A stretch of 64,000 nucleotides of DNA from Rhodanobacter sp. OK091. GTDB taxonomy: Bacteria > Pseudomonadota > Gammaproteobacteria > Xanthomonadales > Rhodanobacteraceae. The position numbers were made by a program, and so were the translations under genes. Below the pieces are notes generated by a model. That model made no database searches. It saw only the letters and a list, made by a program, of their open reading frames with translations, and was not told the origin of the DNA. Of the stretch, positions 8,625 to 18,930 are shown in pieces (the first letter of the stretch is position 1; the number at the start of each line of letters is the position of its first letter). Location: NCBI RefSeq assembly GCF_900142825.1, contig NZ_FRCH01000006.1:1-64000 (forward strand), read 5' to 3'.

Positions 8625-11600
8625 ATGAATGACGGCATGGATTTTTCGCGCAAGCGTCCACTGCTCCGGGCGATGGCCCAGGTCATGGCGCTCGCTGCCG
8701 GTCTCGGCATGGCTGCCACCGCTTCGGCCCAGTCCACCACCGGCGCCCTGGTCGGACAGGTGGCCGATCACGCCGGAGATACCGTGCTGATCGAGGGCAG
8801 CAACGGCCTCGCCCGTCAGGTGCCGGTCGATGCGCATGGCCGCTATGTGGCTTCGCAGTTGCCTTTGGGAACCTACACCGTGTCCTTGCAGCAAGCGGGA
8901 AAGACGGTCGATACGCACGCCAATGTCACGCTGCGCGTCGGTGCGGCGACCAACGTGTCGTTCGCCGCACCGGCGGTGGGCGGAGTGGCGAGCGCTACCA
9001 GCCTGGGTGCGGTCAACGTCCATGGAAACACATTGCCGGCGATCGATGTGACCAGCGTCGATTCGCGCACGGTGATCACGGCGGAACAACTGGCGAAGCT
9101 CCCGCTGGGCCGATCGGCGGAAGCCATTGCCCAACTGGCGCCCGGCGTCACCCGGAACACCGCCAACTTCGCCAGCGCCACCGGACAACCCCTGGTGAGT
9201 TTCGGCGGTTCGGCTGCCAGCGAGAACGCGTATTACATCAACGGATTCAACACCACCGATCCGCTCAACGCCGCCGGCGGCCTCACTCTGCCCTACGGCG
9301 CGATCGACCAGCAGGAGGTGTACACCGGCGGCTATAGCGCACAGTACGGTCGCTCCGACGGCGGCGTGATCAACCAGGTCGGCAAGCGCGGCACCAACGA
9401 CTGGCATTTCGGCGCGCAGGTGCTGTGGGAGCCGTCGTTCGCGCGCGGCGACTACACCAACATCTATTACGCCAACGGCACGCCCAAGACGCCGATCGCG
9501 GGAAATCTCTACAACCCCAAGGCCACGAACAAGCTGTCGAGCACCACGGTGAGCGCTTATGTCGGTGGCCCGCTGATCAAGGACAAGCTGTTCTTCTTTC
9601 TGGCCGGCGAGTACGAGCGCGAGAGCGGCAAGTCCACCAACGCCGTCGACAATTCCACGCCCTACCAGAACTACCGCTACGACGATCCACGCTGGTACGG
9701 CAAGCTGGACTGGAACATCACCGACAGCAATATCCTCGAGCTGACCGGCGCCTCCGACAAGCGCGAGGGTTCGGGTTCTGTCTACGCCTATGACTACAAC
9801 GCGCTGCAGCGCGGCGCGTTTCTGCGTCCCCTGGACGACACCAAGAAGGGCGGCGACCTGTACGTGGCCAAGTACACCGGCTACCTCACCGACAACCTGA
9901 CGCTGAGCGCGATGTACGGTGAAATGAAAACGCGCGATTACGATGTGCCCGGCAATTACGACCCCGGCCTCACCTACATCACCGGCATCACCGATCAGAA
10001 TCCTGCGCTCAACGGCGGCGTGCCCCGCGGCAATTCACAGGTCTCTTCGTTGGCGCATCCCGGGCGCAGCAACAAGACCACCAATATGCGCCTGGACGTC
10101 AGCTACCACCTGGGCGACCACACGCTGAGCGTCGGCATCGACAACCAGAGAGCGCAAGCCATCGACCAGGGCACCGTCAACAGCGGCCCCGGCTACAGCT
10201 GGGGCTACGGTCATACGGATCATCCCGAATTGCCGATCGTCTCCGGCCTCGGTGTACCCGCGCCCGCGGGCTTTCCCAACGGCGCCAGCGGCTATTACGT
10301 ACAGAAGAACATCGCCAGCAACCTGGTCACCGTGCGCTCCGAGCAGCGCGCGCAGTACATCGAGGACAAGTGGCAGGTCAGCGACCGCTGGCTGCTGTCG
10401 CTGGGCCTGCGCAACGACCAGTTCACCGACTACAACCCCGCCGGTCAGGCCTTCATCACGCAAACCAAGCCGCAATGGGCGCCGCGGCTGGGCTTCAGCT
10501 GGGACGTCAACGGCGACTCGAGCTTCAAGGTGTTCGGCAACGCCGGCCGCTACTATCTCGGCCTGCCGCTCAACCCCGCCACCGGCGCGGCCTCCGGCTA
10601 CATCGCGACCCAGCAGTACTACACCTATAGCGGCATCGCGCCGGACGGCACGCCGACCGGCCTGACGCAAATCTCGCAGCCGGTCTCGGCCAACAACTCG
10701 TTCGGCGTGCCGCCTGATCCCAATACGGTCACGGCGAAAGGCATCAAGGCCGAGTATCAGGACGAATTCATCATCGGCTTCACCAAGACCGCTGGCGATC
10801 ATTGGCTTTATGGCGCGAAACTCACCCAACGCATCCTGCGCACCGCCATCGACGACTTCTGCGACGTCAACCTGGTGACCAACAAGGCCACGGCGCTCGG
10901 CTACGCCGTGGGCTCGACCAACAGCTGCTATCTGATCAATCCGGGACGGGCAAACACCTTCAACCTCACGGATGCCGCGGGCAATCCCTTCAGCGTGACC
11001 TTGAGCAATGCCGAGCTCGGCTTTCCGCAGCTCAAGCGCCGCTACTACGCGCTGGATACCTTCCTGGAGCATCCGTTCGACGGCACCTGGTATGGCCGTG
11101 TCGACTACACCTTCTCGCGCAGCTACGGCAACACCGAAGGCCAGGTGCGTTCGGACCTGTTGCAAGGCGGCGCCTCGGCCAGTGAGGATTGGGACAACTC
11201 GGCGATCATGGTCAACACCAATGGTCCGCAGAACAACGATCACACGCATCAGCTCAAGCTGTACGGCTATTACCAGTTCAGTCCGGAATGGGTGGCGTCC
11301 GCCAATCTGCGTGTGCAATCGGGCAATCCGCGTATCTGCCTGGGCTACTTCGGGCCGGACCACACCGATCCGGTCGGCTACGGCAACGCTTATCACTGGT
11401 GCGACGGGCAACCCTCGCCGCCCGGCAGCCATGGCCGACTGCCCTGGACCCATCAACTGGATCTGGGCCTGACCTACCGGCCCGCGTTCGCCGCCCACAA
11501 GCTCGGCTTCACCGCCAGCGTGTTCAACGTCTTCAACGAACAGCGGCCGATTTTTCTGCAGCCCAATTCCGAACAGAAGGCGTTTACGCCCAACCCGCTC

Positions 11601-11666
11601 TTCGGCACGGCGCTGTATCGGGAAGACCCGCGCTACGTACGCTTGAGCGTCAATTACGATTATTGA
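8625..11666 (+). CDS. Oar-like TonB-dependent outer membrane receptor
   Basis: A 1013-residue outer membrane receptor of the Oar-like group. The N-terminus has a signal peptide ending near ASAQ (residues 33-36), then a carboxypeptidase-regulatory-like beta-sandwich (TGALVGQVADHAGDTVLIEG; LPLGTYTVSL) to about residue 110, a plug region (QLAKLPLGRSAEAIAQLAPG; YYINGFNTTDPLN), and a long beta-barrel ending in aromatic YDY, as expected for Bam-dependent proteins. GGGAGA lies 6-11 bases before the ATG. It faces xylR across a terminator and has its own operator-like sites, so it may not belong to the xylose regulon. Substrate unknown; receptors of this shape take up oligosaccharides, peptides or siderophores. 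Confidence 0.9.
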   Translation: MNDGMDFSRKRPLLRAMAQVMALAAGLGMAATASAQSTTGALVGQVADHAGDTVLIEGSNGLARQVPVDAHGRYVASQLPLGTYTVSLQQAGKTVDTHANVTLRVGAATNVSFAAPAVGGVASATSLGAVNVHGNTLPAIDVTSVDSRTVITAEQLAKLPLGRSAEAIAQLAPGVTRNTANFASATGQPLVSFGGSAASENAYYINGFNTTDPLNAAGGLTLPYGAIDQQEVYTGGYSAQYGRSDGGVINQVGKRGTNDWHFGAQVLWEPSFARGDYTNIYYANGTPKTPIAGNLYNPKATNKLSSTTVSAYVGGPLIKDKLFFFLAGEYERESGKSTNAVDNSTPYQNYRYDDPRWYGKLDWNITDSNILELTGASDKREGSGSVYAYDYNALQRGAFLRPLDDTKKGGDLYVAKYTGYLTDNLTLSAMYGEMKTRDYDVPGNYDPGLTYITGITDQNPALNGGVPRGNSQVSSLAHPGRSNKTTNMRLDVSYHLGDHTLSVGIDNQRAQAIDQGTVNSGPGYSWGYGHTDHPELPIVSGLGVPAPAGFPNGASGYYVQKNIASNLVTVRSEQRAQYIEDKWQVSDRWLLSLGLRNDQFTDYNPAGQAFITQTKPQWAPRLGFSWDVNGDSSFKVFGNAGRYYLGLPLNPATGAASGYIATQQYYTYSGIAPDGTPTGLTQISQPVSANNSFGVPPDPNTVTAKGIKAEYQDEFIIGFTKTAGDHWLYGAKLTQRILRTAIDDFCDVNLVTNKATALGYAVGSTNSCYLINPGRANTFNLTDAAGNPFSVTLSNAELGFPQLKRRYYALDTFLEHPFDGTWYGRVDYTFSRSYGNTEGQVRSDLLQGGASASEDWDNSAIMVNTNGPQNNDHTHQLKLYGYYQFSPEWVASANLRVQSGNPRICLGYFGPDHTDPVGYGNAYHWCDGQPSPPGSHGRLPWTHQLDLGLTYRPAFAAHKLGFTASVFNVFNEQRPIFLQPNSEQKAFTPNPLFGTALYREDPRYVRLSVNYDY

Positions 11667-11676
11667 GTTACCCCGT

Positions 11677-11727
11677 CCAGGCATCCATGCCGACCCTCTC
11701 CCCCGCGGTGTGGATGCCTGGCTTTTT
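11677..11727 (+). terminator. Intrinsic terminator of the Oar-like receptor gene
   Basis: CCAGGCATCCA (11677-11687) and TGGATGCCTGG (11711-11721) form a perfect 11-bp stem followed by CTTTTTG. It begins 11 bp after the receptor stop codon and points in its direction. The loop is long at 23 nt. No T-run follows on the other strand, so it serves the receptor and not the converging xylR. Confidence 0.8.
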
Positions 11728-11779
11728 GTTTGACCACGAGTGGCTTTCGACCCTCCACTCGTTTCTCACTTCTCTCCGC

Positions 11780-12970
11780 TCAATCCTGCAATACAGCCTG
11801 CTGCGATTCCTGGAAGGCCTTCGGGGTGCAGCCGAGTTCGCGGCGGAATACGGTGTAGAGGTATTGCACCGAAGTGAAGCCGCAGCGCACGGCGATGTCG
11901 GCGAGACTGGATTCGCCGCTGCGCAGCAGTTCCTGGGCGATCTCCAGCTTGTGTCGCAGGATTTCCTGATGGACGCTGCGCTTGAGGCTGCGGCGGAAGT
12001 GTTCCTCCAGCAGCGAGCGCGATACGCCGACGTAGTTAGCCACCTGTTCGGTGCGGATGCCGAGGCAGCCGTACTGGCGGATGTAGTGCATGGCACGCAT
12101 CACGTACGGACTGCGCCGGGTCTGGTGCAGGCTGGACGCGGCCACGTGCAATCCTTCCGGCGGCACCACCACGCGGGTGTCGCTGCAATCGGCGCCATGC
12201 AGCATGCGATGCAGCAGGTGCGCGGCGGTGCGGCCCATTTCCTCGGTGCCTTGCTGCACCGAGGTCAGCGGGATGCGGCTCAGCGTGCGCGCCAGCGGAT
12301 CGTTGTCGATGCCGACGATGGCGACTTCGTCGGGTACCGGGATGTCCGCCATCATGCAGGCCTGCAGCAGCTGGCGCGCGCGCGCGTCGGTGGCGGCGAG
12401 GATGCCGACCGGTTTCGGCAGCGATTTCAGCCAGGCGATCAGCGCCTCGAGCGCGTCGCTCCAACCCGCCGCGCTGGTGGCGTGGCCGTGGTAGATGAAA
12501 CTCTTGAGGCCATCGCGCGCGACCATGCCGTCGAACAGCCGTTCGCGCTCCTCCGCCCAGCGGTGCGCCGGCGCCACCGGCAATGAGTAGAAACCGAAGT
12601 GTTCCAGGCCTTGCTCGATCAGGTGGTCGTAGCCCAGCCGCACCAGCGCAGCGTTGTCCGTGGCGATGTAGGGCAGGCCATCGGGGTAGCGCGACGCGTC
12701 GGTATAGGAACCGCCCACGGCAACCACCGGTACATTCACCTCGCGCAGCGCCGCGCATACCTGCGGGTCATCGAAGTCGGCGATGATGCCGTCGCCGCAC
12801 CAGTCGGCCAGTCCAGTCAGCCGACAGCGGAAGTCCTCTTCCATGAACAGATCCCAGCTGACCCGGGTGGATGCCAGGTACGCGCCGACACCGGCGATGA
12901 TCTGCCGGTCATATACCTTGTTCGCGTTGAACAGCAACGCGATGCGATGGACGCCACGTGGATTGCTCAT
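11780..12970 (-). CDS. xylR: XylR, xylose-responsive AraC-family activator
   Basis: A 396-residue homologue of E. coli XylR with the same layout and nearly the same length. Residues about 8-270 form a LacI-type periplasmic-binding-protein-like xylose sensor (RIALLFNANKVYDRQIIAGV; GDGIIADFDDPQ; YIATDNAALV; ATDARARQLL; AIVGIDNDPLARTLSRIPL). The C-terminal 100 or so residues are an AraC double helix-turn-helix (MHYIRQYGCLGIRTEQVANY; SLADIAVRCGFTSVQYLYTV). In the family, xylose binding lets the protein activate the xylA and xylF promoters. It is divergent from xylABFGH. The conserved block at 13105-13186 is its likely target, and a second block lies upstream of the xyloglucan receptor gene. Confidence 0.95.
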   Translation of the reverse strand: MSNPRGVHRIALLFNANKVYDRQIIAGVGAYLASTRVSWDLFMEEDFRCRLTGLADWCGDGIIADFDDPQVCAALREVNVPVVAVGGSYTDASRYPDGLPYIATDNAALVRLGYDHLIEQGLEHFGFYSLPVAPAHRWAEERERLFDGMVARDGLKSFIYHGHATSAAGWSDALEALIAWLKSLPKPVGILAATDARARQLLQACMMADIPVPDEVAIVGIDNDPLARTLSRIPLTSVQQGTEEMGRTAAHLLHRMLHGADCSDTRVVVPPEGLHVAASSLHQTRRSPYVMRAMHYIRQYGCLGIRTEQVANYVGVSRSLLEEHFRRSLKRSVHQEILRHKLEIAQELLRSGESSLADIAVRCGFTSVQYLYTVFRRELGCTPKAFQESQQAVLQD

Positions 12971-13485
12971 CGATTGCTCATCCGGTCACCGTGCGGTGGC
13001 CTGGTTGCATGGCGCTCGGCGCCGGCCCCAGGACCATCGATTGTGGTCCGGGCCAAGCCCGGATCGACCTGAGGCTAGCACGGGCGGATGGGGGGTGCGG
13101 AGGCTTTGCGGCGAGTGCAAAATAAGAAACGTCAGTCGCTCTGGGCAATTTCGTAATTGCGCGGTTTTCGTGCTGCCCGCAGCATGAACTACGGTTTTAG
13201 TATGAACGGTCGCCGCGGGATGTCGGTGGCCGGCAGCGTGACAGAGGGTGGAACATGCGCATGAGGTTGCTGCAGGGTCGCCGGGACAAGGGCTGGCTCG
13301 CCTGGACGCCGCCGGCGTGGCCGGCCACCGAGCCCGGGTGCGCACTCCGGGCGCGGCGATCAACCTGGATGTTTCGACTGAAGCAGTAGCTGCGCGCTGC
13401 CGGCGCGAACGTCCGACCCTATCCCCGGGGTGCGGTGGCGGCGATGCCACTGTCCTCACCACCCGTTCATCGCAAGGAAACTCCC
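12971..13485. promoter_or_regulatory. Divergent xylR/xylA control region
   Basis: A 515-bp gap between the two start codons. The first 110 bp upstream of xylR show no clear motif. The conserved XylR-type block occupies 13105-13186, and a possible xylA -10 (TAGTAT, 13198-13203) follows 11 bp later without a good -35, as expected for an activated promoter. The remaining 280 bp would be a long xylA leader. It holds small open frames, none with convincing coding signs. AAGGAAA lies 7 bases before the xylA ATG. Confidence 0.6.
13105..13186. promoter_or_regulatory. Conserved activator block upstream of xylA (copy 1)
   Basis: The 58 bp at 13105-13162 match 21147-21204 upstream of the xyloglucan receptor gene at 52 positions. 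The block contains AGAAACGTCAG and the inverted repeat GCAATT-TCGT-AATTGC (13145-13160). After 14 less conserved bases, CCGCAGCATG (13177-13186) also recurs at identical spacing. Two such blocks upstream of two xylose-related operons, one beside xylR, make it the best candidate for the XylR binding region. That is inference, since binding is not shown. Confidence 0.75.
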
Positions 13486-14802
13486 ATGTCGTATTTCGAT
13501 TCCATCGCCCCGGTGCGCTACGAAGGACCCGGCACGGAACAGCCGCTGGCATTCCGCCATTACGATGCCGGCCGGCGCGTGCTCGGCAAGACGATGGCCG
13601 AGCACCTGCGCTTCGCGGTGTGCTACTGGCACAGCTTCGTCTGGCCGGGCATCGACATGTTCGGCCAGCCCACCTTCGAGCGGCCATGGCATGCCGCCGG
13701 CGACCCGATGGCGAATGCGCTGGCCAAGGCCGATGCCGCCTTCGATTTCTTCGGCCGCCTCGGTGCGCCGTTCTACACCTTCCACGACACCGACGTGGCG
13801 CCGGAGGGCGGCAGCCTGCGCGAGTACGTGGACAACTTCGCGCGGATGACCGACGTGCTGGAGGCCAAGCAGACGCAGACCGGCGTGAAGCTGCTGTGGG
13901 GCACCGCGAACCTGTTCTCGCACCCGCGCTACGCCGCCGGTGCGGCGACCAATCCGCAGCCTGAGGTGTTCGCCTATGCGGCGGCCCAGGTGGTGCACGC
14001 GATGGCCGCCACGCAGCGGCTGGGCGGCGCCAACTACGTCCTGTGGGGCGGCCGCGAGGGCTACGACACCTTGCTCAACACCGACCTGAAACGCGAGCGC
14101 CAGCAGCTCGGGCGTTTCATGAACATGGCGGTCGAGCACAAGTACAAGCTCGGCTTCGGCGGCGACATCCTGATCGAGCCGAAGCCGCAGGAGCCGACCA
14201 AGCACCAGTACGACTACGACGTCGCCACGGTCGCCGGCTTCCTCAAGGATTTCGGGCTGGAAGGCGAGATCAAGACCAATATCGAGGCGAACCACGCCAC
14301 CTTGGCCGGACACTCGTTCCACCATGAAGTGGCCACCGCGATCGCACTGGGCGTGTTCGGCAGCATCGACGCGAACCGCGGCGATCCGCAGAACGGCTGG
14401 GACACCGATCAGTTTCCGAACAGCGTGGAGGAATGCACGCTGGTGATGTACGAGATTCTCAAGGCCGGCGGCTTCGGCAAGGGCGGCATGAACTTCGACA
14501 CCAAGGTGCGCCGCCAGAGCAGCAGCCCGGCCGACCTGTTCCATGGCCACATCGGCGCGATGGACGTGCTGGCGCTGGCGCTGCTGCGCGCGGCCGACAT
14601 GGTCGAACGCGACTTGCTGGGCGAACTCAAGGCACGCCGCTACGCCGATTGGGACGGCGAACTGGGCCAGCGCATCCTGGCCGGTTCCAGCAGCCTGGCC
14701 AGCGTCAGCGAAGAGGCGCTGGCGCAGGCCTTCAATCCGCGCCACATCAGCGGCGAACAGGAGCGGCTGGAGAATCTGGTCAACCGCTTCATCCACGGTT
14801 GA
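13486..14802 (+). CDS. xylA: Xylose isomerase
   Basis: A 438-residue cytoplasmic enzyme that converts D-xylose to D-xylulose with two divalent metals; E. coli XylA has 440 residues. The ATG at 13486 gives the family start ([14 protein letters not shown]) after an AAGGAAA site, so the 17-codon upstream extension is not used. The catalytic dyad is in FHDTDVAP (His100, Asp103). Metal-ligand motifs are [30 protein letters not shown] and, near residue 338, the Asp-containing [13 protein letters not shown]. It is the first gene of xylABFGH and lies 300 bp downstream of the conserved activator block. Confidence 0.98.
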   Translation: MSYFDSIAPVRYEGPGTEQPLAFRHYDAGRRVLGKTMAEHLRFAVCYWHSFVWPGIDMFGQPTFERPWHAAGDPMANALAKADAAFDFFGRLGAPFYTFHDTDVAPEGGSLREYVDNFARMTDVLEAKQTQTGVKLLWGTANLFSHPRYAAGAATNPQPEVFAYAAAQVVHAMAATQRLGGANYVLWGGREGYDTLLNTDLKRERQQLGRFMNMAVEHKYKLGFGGDILIEPKPQEPTKHQYDYDVATVAGFLKDFGLEGEIKTNIEANHATLAGHSFHHEVATAIALGVFGSIDANRGDPQNGWDTDQFPNSVEECTLVMYEILKAGGFGKGGMNFDTKVRRQSSSPADLFHGHIGAMDVLALALLRAADMVERDLLGELKARRYADWDGELGQRILAGSSSLASVSEEALAQAFNPRHISGEQERLENLVNRFIHG

Positions 14803-14845
14803 TGACGATGACCACGCATCACCGCTGCCGTGAGGCGTTCGACTG

Positions 14846-16342
14846 ATGTTCGTCGGCATCGATCTTGGTACCTCCGCCGTCAAGGCGGTGCTGCTCGATC
14901 GCGATGGCACGCTGCGCGCCAGTGCGAGCGAACCGCTGGCGATCTCGCGGCCCCGGCCACGCTGGTCCGAGCAGGATCCCGAACATTGGTGGCAGGCCAC
15001 GCTGCAGGTGATGGACCGGCTGATGCTGGCCGCCGCACAGCAGGGCCTGAACCCGGCCGCGATCGAATCGATCGGGCTCAGCGGGCAGATGCACGGCGCC
15101 ACCGTGCTGGATGCCGCCGGCCGCGTGCTGCGCCCGGCGATCCTGTGGAACGACGGCCGCAGCGAGGCCGAGTGCGCCGAGCTGGAGGCGGTGCCGGATT
15201 TCCGTACGATCACCGGCAACCTGGCGATGCCCGGCTTCACCGCGCCGAAGCTGCTGTGGCTGCGCAAGCACGAACCCGAGATCTTTGCGCGCATCGACAA
15301 GGTGCTGCTGCCCAAGGATTACCTGCGCTACCGGCTCAGCGGCGATTTCGCCAGCGATCCGTCCGATGCCGCCGGCACGCTGTGGCTGGATGTGGCTCGG
15401 CGTGCCTGGAGCCCGGCCATGCTGGCAGCCTGCGGGCTGGACCTTGCGCAGATGCCCACCCTGGCCGAAGGCCCGCAGGTGACCGGCCATCTGCGCGGCG
15501 AGCTGGCGCAGCGCTGGTCGATGCGCGAGGTGGCTATCGCTGCAGGCGGGGGCGACAACGCCGCCGGCGCGATCGGCGCCGGAGTGATCCAGCCGGGCCA
15601 GGCGATGCTGTCGTTGGGCACCTCCGGCGTCTGTTTTGCGGTCTCCGACGGCTATCGTGCGCAGCCAGAGCTGGCGGTGCACAGCTTCTGTCACGCGCTG
15701 CCTGCCCGCTGGCACCTTATGTCGGTGATGCTCAGCGCGGCCAGTTGCCTGGACTTCGCCGCGCGGCTGGGCGGCTATGCCGATGTGGCCGAGCTGCTGC
15801 GCGATGCCGAGTCGGCGCCGCTGCGCGAAGCACGGCCGTGGTTTCTGCCTTACCTGGCCGGCGAGCGCACGCCGCATAACGATGCGCACGCCAGCGGCGT
15901 GCTGTTCGGCATGGACGCGGCGACTCGCCGGGTCGATATGGCCCATGCGGTGCTGGAAGGTGTGGGGTTGGGCCTGCTCGATGGCATCGACGCGCTGGAA
16001 AGCGCCGGCGTGGCCTTGCCGACGATCAGCGTGATCGGCGGCGGCGCGCGCAGCAGTTTCTGGCTGGCGATGTTGGCCGACATCCTGGGCCGGCCGCTGG
16101 AGCTGCGCGCGGGCGGCGAGGTGGGTCCGGCGCTCGGTGCGGCGCGGCTGGCACAACTGGCCGTCGACGGCGCCGCCGCGGCGGCATCGGTGTGCCCACA
16201 GCCGCCGCTACTGCAGTGCTTCGAGCCGCGCGAGGGCCGGCATGCCTATCATGCACGGCAACGGCGGCCGGTCTTCCGCGAATTGTATGCACGGCTGCGC
16301 GGATTGCACCGCGCCGACGAATCCGACGAACCACGCGAGTGA
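14846..16342 (+). CDS. xylB: Xylulokinase
   Basis: A 498-residue FGGY-family sugar kinase that phosphorylates D-xylulose to xylulose-5-phosphate for the pentose phosphate pathway. The N-terminal ATPase motif is FVGIDLGTSAVKAVLLDRDG, followed by the substrate-site motifs LSGQMHGATVLD and WNDGRSEAEC. The catalytic Asp lies in AAGGGDNAAGAIGAG near residue 238. A second phosphate-binding segment is VIGGGARSSFW. It starts 43 bp after xylA and is probably co-transcribed; GTGAGG lies about 11 bases before the ATG. Confidence 0.97.
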   Translation: MFVGIDLGTSAVKAVLLDRDGTLRASASEPLAISRPRPRWSEQDPEHWWQATLQVMDRLMLAAAQQGLNPAAIESIGLSGQMHGATVLDAAGRVLRPAILWNDGRSEAECAELEAVPDFRTITGNLAMPGFTAPKLLWLRKHEPEIFARIDKVLLPKDYLRYRLSGDFASDPSDAAGTLWLDVARRAWSPAMLAACGLDLAQMPTLAEGPQVTGHLRGELAQRWSMREVAIAAGGGDNAAGAIGAGVIQPGQAMLSLGTSGVCFAVSDGYRAQPELAVHSFCHALPARWHLMSVMLSAASCLDFAARLGGYADVAELLRDAESAPLREARPWFLPYLAGERTPHNDAHASGVLFGMDAATRRVDMAHAVLEGVGLGLLDGIDALESAGVALPTISVIGGGARSSFWLAMLADILGRPLELRAGGEVGPALGAARLAQLAVDGAAAAASVCPQPPLLQCFEPREGRHAYHARQRRPVFRELYARLRGLHRADESDEPRE

Positions 16343-16352
16343 TGGAGCAAGC

Positions 16353-17366
16353 ATGAAACTGAAAAACCTGTGCGCGCTGGCGCTGTCGTGCGGCCTCGGC
16401 ATGCTGGGCTTCGCCGCGCCGGCACATGCCGACAAGGCGCATCCGCTGATCGGCTTCAGCATCGACGACATGCGGCTCGAGCGTTGGGCGCGCGACCGCG
16501 ATTTCTTCAACGCCGCGGCGACCAAACTGGGCGCCAAGGTGCTGGTGCAATCGGCCAACGGCAGCGAGGAGCGCCAGGTGGCGCAGATCGAGAACATGAT
16601 TTCGCGCGGCGTCGATGTGCTGGTGATCGTGCCGCAGAACTCCAAAGTGCTCGGCAACGTGATCGCCGAGGCACACCGCAACGGGGTCAAGGTGCTCTCG
16701 TACGACCGCCTGATCCTCGACGCCGACATCGATGCCTACATCTCGTTCGACAACCTCAAGGTCGGCCAGATGCAGGCGCAAGGGCTGGTGGACGTGAAGC
16801 CGAAAGGCAATTATTTCCTGCTCGGCGGCGCGCCCACCGACAACAATGCCAAGGTGCTGCGCCAGGGCCAGATGCAGGTGTTGAAGCCACTGATCGACAA
16901 GGGCGACATCAAGGTTGTCGGTGACCAATGGGTGCCCGACTGGAGTCCGGCCAAAGCGCTGAGCATCATCGAGGATGCGCTGACCGCCAACGCCAATCGC
17001 ATCGACGCCGTGGTGGCCTCCAACGATGCCATCGCAGGCGGCGCGGTACAGGCACTGGCCGCGCAGCGGCTGGCGGGCAAGGTCGCGGTGTCGGGGCAGG
17101 ACGCCGATCTGGCGGGGGTCAAGCGCGTGGTGGCCGGCACGCAGACCATGACGGTATACAAGCCGCTCGATCAGCTCGCCACGCAGGCCGCCGGCCTCGC
17201 GGTGGGCCTGGCGACCGGCAAGACGCCGGTCTACAACGCGCATTACGAGAACGGCAAAAAATCCGTCAATACCATTTTGCTGCAGCCGATCGATCTGACC
17301 CGCGCCAAGGTCGACAAGGTGATCAGCGACGGCTTCTATACCCATCAGCAGGTCTATGGGAACTGA
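16353..17366 (+). CDS. xylF: Xylose ABC transporter, periplasmic binding protein
   Basis: A 337-residue precursor. The ATG at 16353, preceded by GGAGCAA, opens a signal peptide cleaved after AHA (residue 26). The mature part is a ribose/xylose-type binding protein ([69 protein letters not shown]), very close to E. coli XylF. It captures xylose in the periplasm and passes it to XylG/XylH. It starts 10 bp after xylB, and its end overlaps xylG by 11 bp. In this genome it could collect xylose set free by the exported alpha-xylosidase of the xyloglucan locus. Confidence 0.96.
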   Translation: MKLKNLCALALSCGLGMLGFAAPAHADKAHPLIGFSIDDMRLERWARDRDFFNAAATKLGAKVLVQSANGSEERQVAQIENMISRGVDVLVIVPQNSKVLGNVIAEAHRNGVKVLSYDRLILDADIDAYISFDNLKVGQMQAQGLVDVKPKGNYFLLGGAPTDNNAKVLRQGQMQVLKPLIDKGDIKVVGDQWVPDWSPAKALSIIEDALTANANRIDAVVASNDAIAGGAVQALAAQRLAGKVAVSGQDADLAGVKRVVAGTQTMTVYKPLDQLATQAAGLAVGLATGKTPVYNAHYENGKKSVNTILLQPIDLTRAKVDKVISDGFYTHQQVYGN

Positions 17367-18930
17367 GCCGCAACACGCTGTCGTCGACGGCGATGCCTGC
17401 TTGCTCCGGATGCGCGGCATCAGCAAGTCGTTCGCCGGCGTGGTGGCCGTCGACGGCGTCGACCTGCAGGTGCGCGCCGGCGAATGCCTGGGACTGTGCG
17501 GTGAGAACGGGGCGGGCAAGTCCACCTTGATGAAAGTGCTGTCCGGCGTCTATCCGCACGGCAGCTATGGCGGCGAAATCCTGATCGACGGTGTGCCGCT
17601 GCACGCGCATTCGGTAGCCGACAGCGAGCGCGCCGGTATCGCGATCATCCATCAGGAATTGATGCTGGTGCCGGAGCTGAGCGTCACCGAGAACATCTTT
17701 CTCGGCCGCGAAATCCGCCGTTTCGGCGGGCGCATGGATTATCCGGCGATGCACCAGCGCGCCGAGGCGCTGCTGCGCGAGCTGGGCATCGATGGCATCA
17801 AGGTGGGGCAGCCGGTGCTGTATTACGGCAGCGGCCACCAGCAACTGATCGAGATCGCCAAGGCGCTAGGCAAGCAGGCGCGGCTGATCATTTTCGACGA
17901 GCCGTCGTCGTCGTTGACCGCGACCGAAACGCGCACCTTGCTGGCCATCGTGGCTGACCTCAAGCGGCGCGGCGTGGCCTGCGTCTACATCTCGCACAAG
18001 CTCGACGAAGTGGCCGAAGTATGCGACCGGGTGACCGTGATCCGCGACGGCCGGCACATCGGCACGCAGCCGATGGCGGAGCTGGATACCCATCGGATCG
18101 TCACAATGATGGTGGGCCGCGAACTGGGACAGATGTTCGAGCGCAAGCCGCATGCGATCGGCGAGGTGGTGCTGGAAGCCAGCCACGTCACCTGCCTGGA
18201 CGTGGTCAATCCGCGGCGCAAGCGGGTCGACGACGTATCGTTGCAGGTGCGTCGCGGCGAAATCCTCGGCATTGCCGGCTTGATCGGCGCCGGCCGTACC
18301 GAACTGGTGTCCGCGATCTACGGTGCTTATCCAGGGACCTGGCAGGGCGAGTTGCGCATCGACGGCAAACCGGTGCGCGTGCGCTCGCCGCAGGCGGCGG
18401 TGCGCGCCGGGCTATGCATGGTGCCGGAGGATCGAAAGCATCACGGCATCGTGCCGCTGATGGGGGTGGGGCCCAACATCACGCTCAGCGTGCTCGGCCA
18501 TTACGCGCGCGCCGGAGTGATCGACGGCAATCGCGAGGCGCATGCGTTTCATCACGAGATGCGCCGCCTCAACGTGCGCGCCAGCAGCCCGATGCTGCCG
18601 ATCGCCAGCCTGTCCGGCGGCAACCAGCAGAAGGCCGTGCTCACCCGCATGCTGCTGCCCGAGCCGAAGGTGCTGATTCTCGACGAGCCCACCCGCGGCG
18701 TCGATGTCGGCGCCAAGCAGGAAATCTACCGGCTGATCTTCGACCTGGCGGCGCGCGGTATCGCCATCATCGTGGTCAGTTCCGAAATGCCGGAGGTGCT
18801 CGGTCTCAGCGACCGCGTGCTGGTGATGGCCGATGGCCGTGTATGCGGCGACTTCATCAACGACGGGCTGCGCCAGGAAGATCTGCTGGCCGCCGCACTG
18901 GCGTTGCCGCACAGGATAGAGAACGCATGA
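17356..18930 (+). CDS. xylG: Xylose ABC transporter, ATP-binding subunit (double ABC)
   Basis: A 524-residue sugar-import ATPase made of two ABC domains, as in the RbsA/XylG family. Domain 1 has a normal Walker A (GENGAGKS, residues 49-56), a degenerate signature ([15 protein letters not shown]) and Walker [13 protein letters not shown]. Domain 2 has the degenerate Walker A typical of the family (GLIGAGRTE), a good signature ([10 protein letters not shown]) and Walker [15 protein letters not shown]. The start ATG lies inside the end of xylF (11-bp overlap), and its stop overlaps the xylH start as ATGA, so the three transporter genes are translationally coupled. Confidence 0.96.
   Translation: MGTEPQHAVVDGDACLLRMRGISKSFAGVVAVDGVDLQVRAGECLGLCGENGAGKSTLMKVLSGVYPHGSYGGEILIDGVPLHAHSVADSERAGIAIIHQELMLVPELSVTENIFLGREIRRFGGRMDYPAMHQRAEALLRELGIDGIKVGQPVLYYGSGHQQLIEIAKALGKQARLIIFDEPSSSLTATETRTLLAIVADLKRRGVACVYISHKLDEVAEVCDRVTVIRDGRHIGTQPMAELDTHRIVTMMVGRELGQMFERKPHAIGEVVLEASHVTCLDVVNPRRKRVDDVSLQVRRGEILGIAGLIGAGRTELVSAIYGAYPGTWQGELRIDGKPVRVRSPQAAVRAGLCMVPEDRKHHGIVPLMGVGPNITLSVLGHYARAGVIDGNREAHAFHHEMRRLNVRASSPMLPIASLSGGNQQKAVLTRMLLPEPKVLILDEPTRGVDVGAKQEIYRLIFDLAARGIAIIVVSSEMPEVLGLSDRVLVMADGRVCGDFINDGLRQEDLLAAALALPHRIENA

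Noticed and set aside
13456..15315. 619-residue antisense frame over xylA and xylB
   Set aside because: Covers two well-identified enzymes on the other strand; no independent coding evidence.
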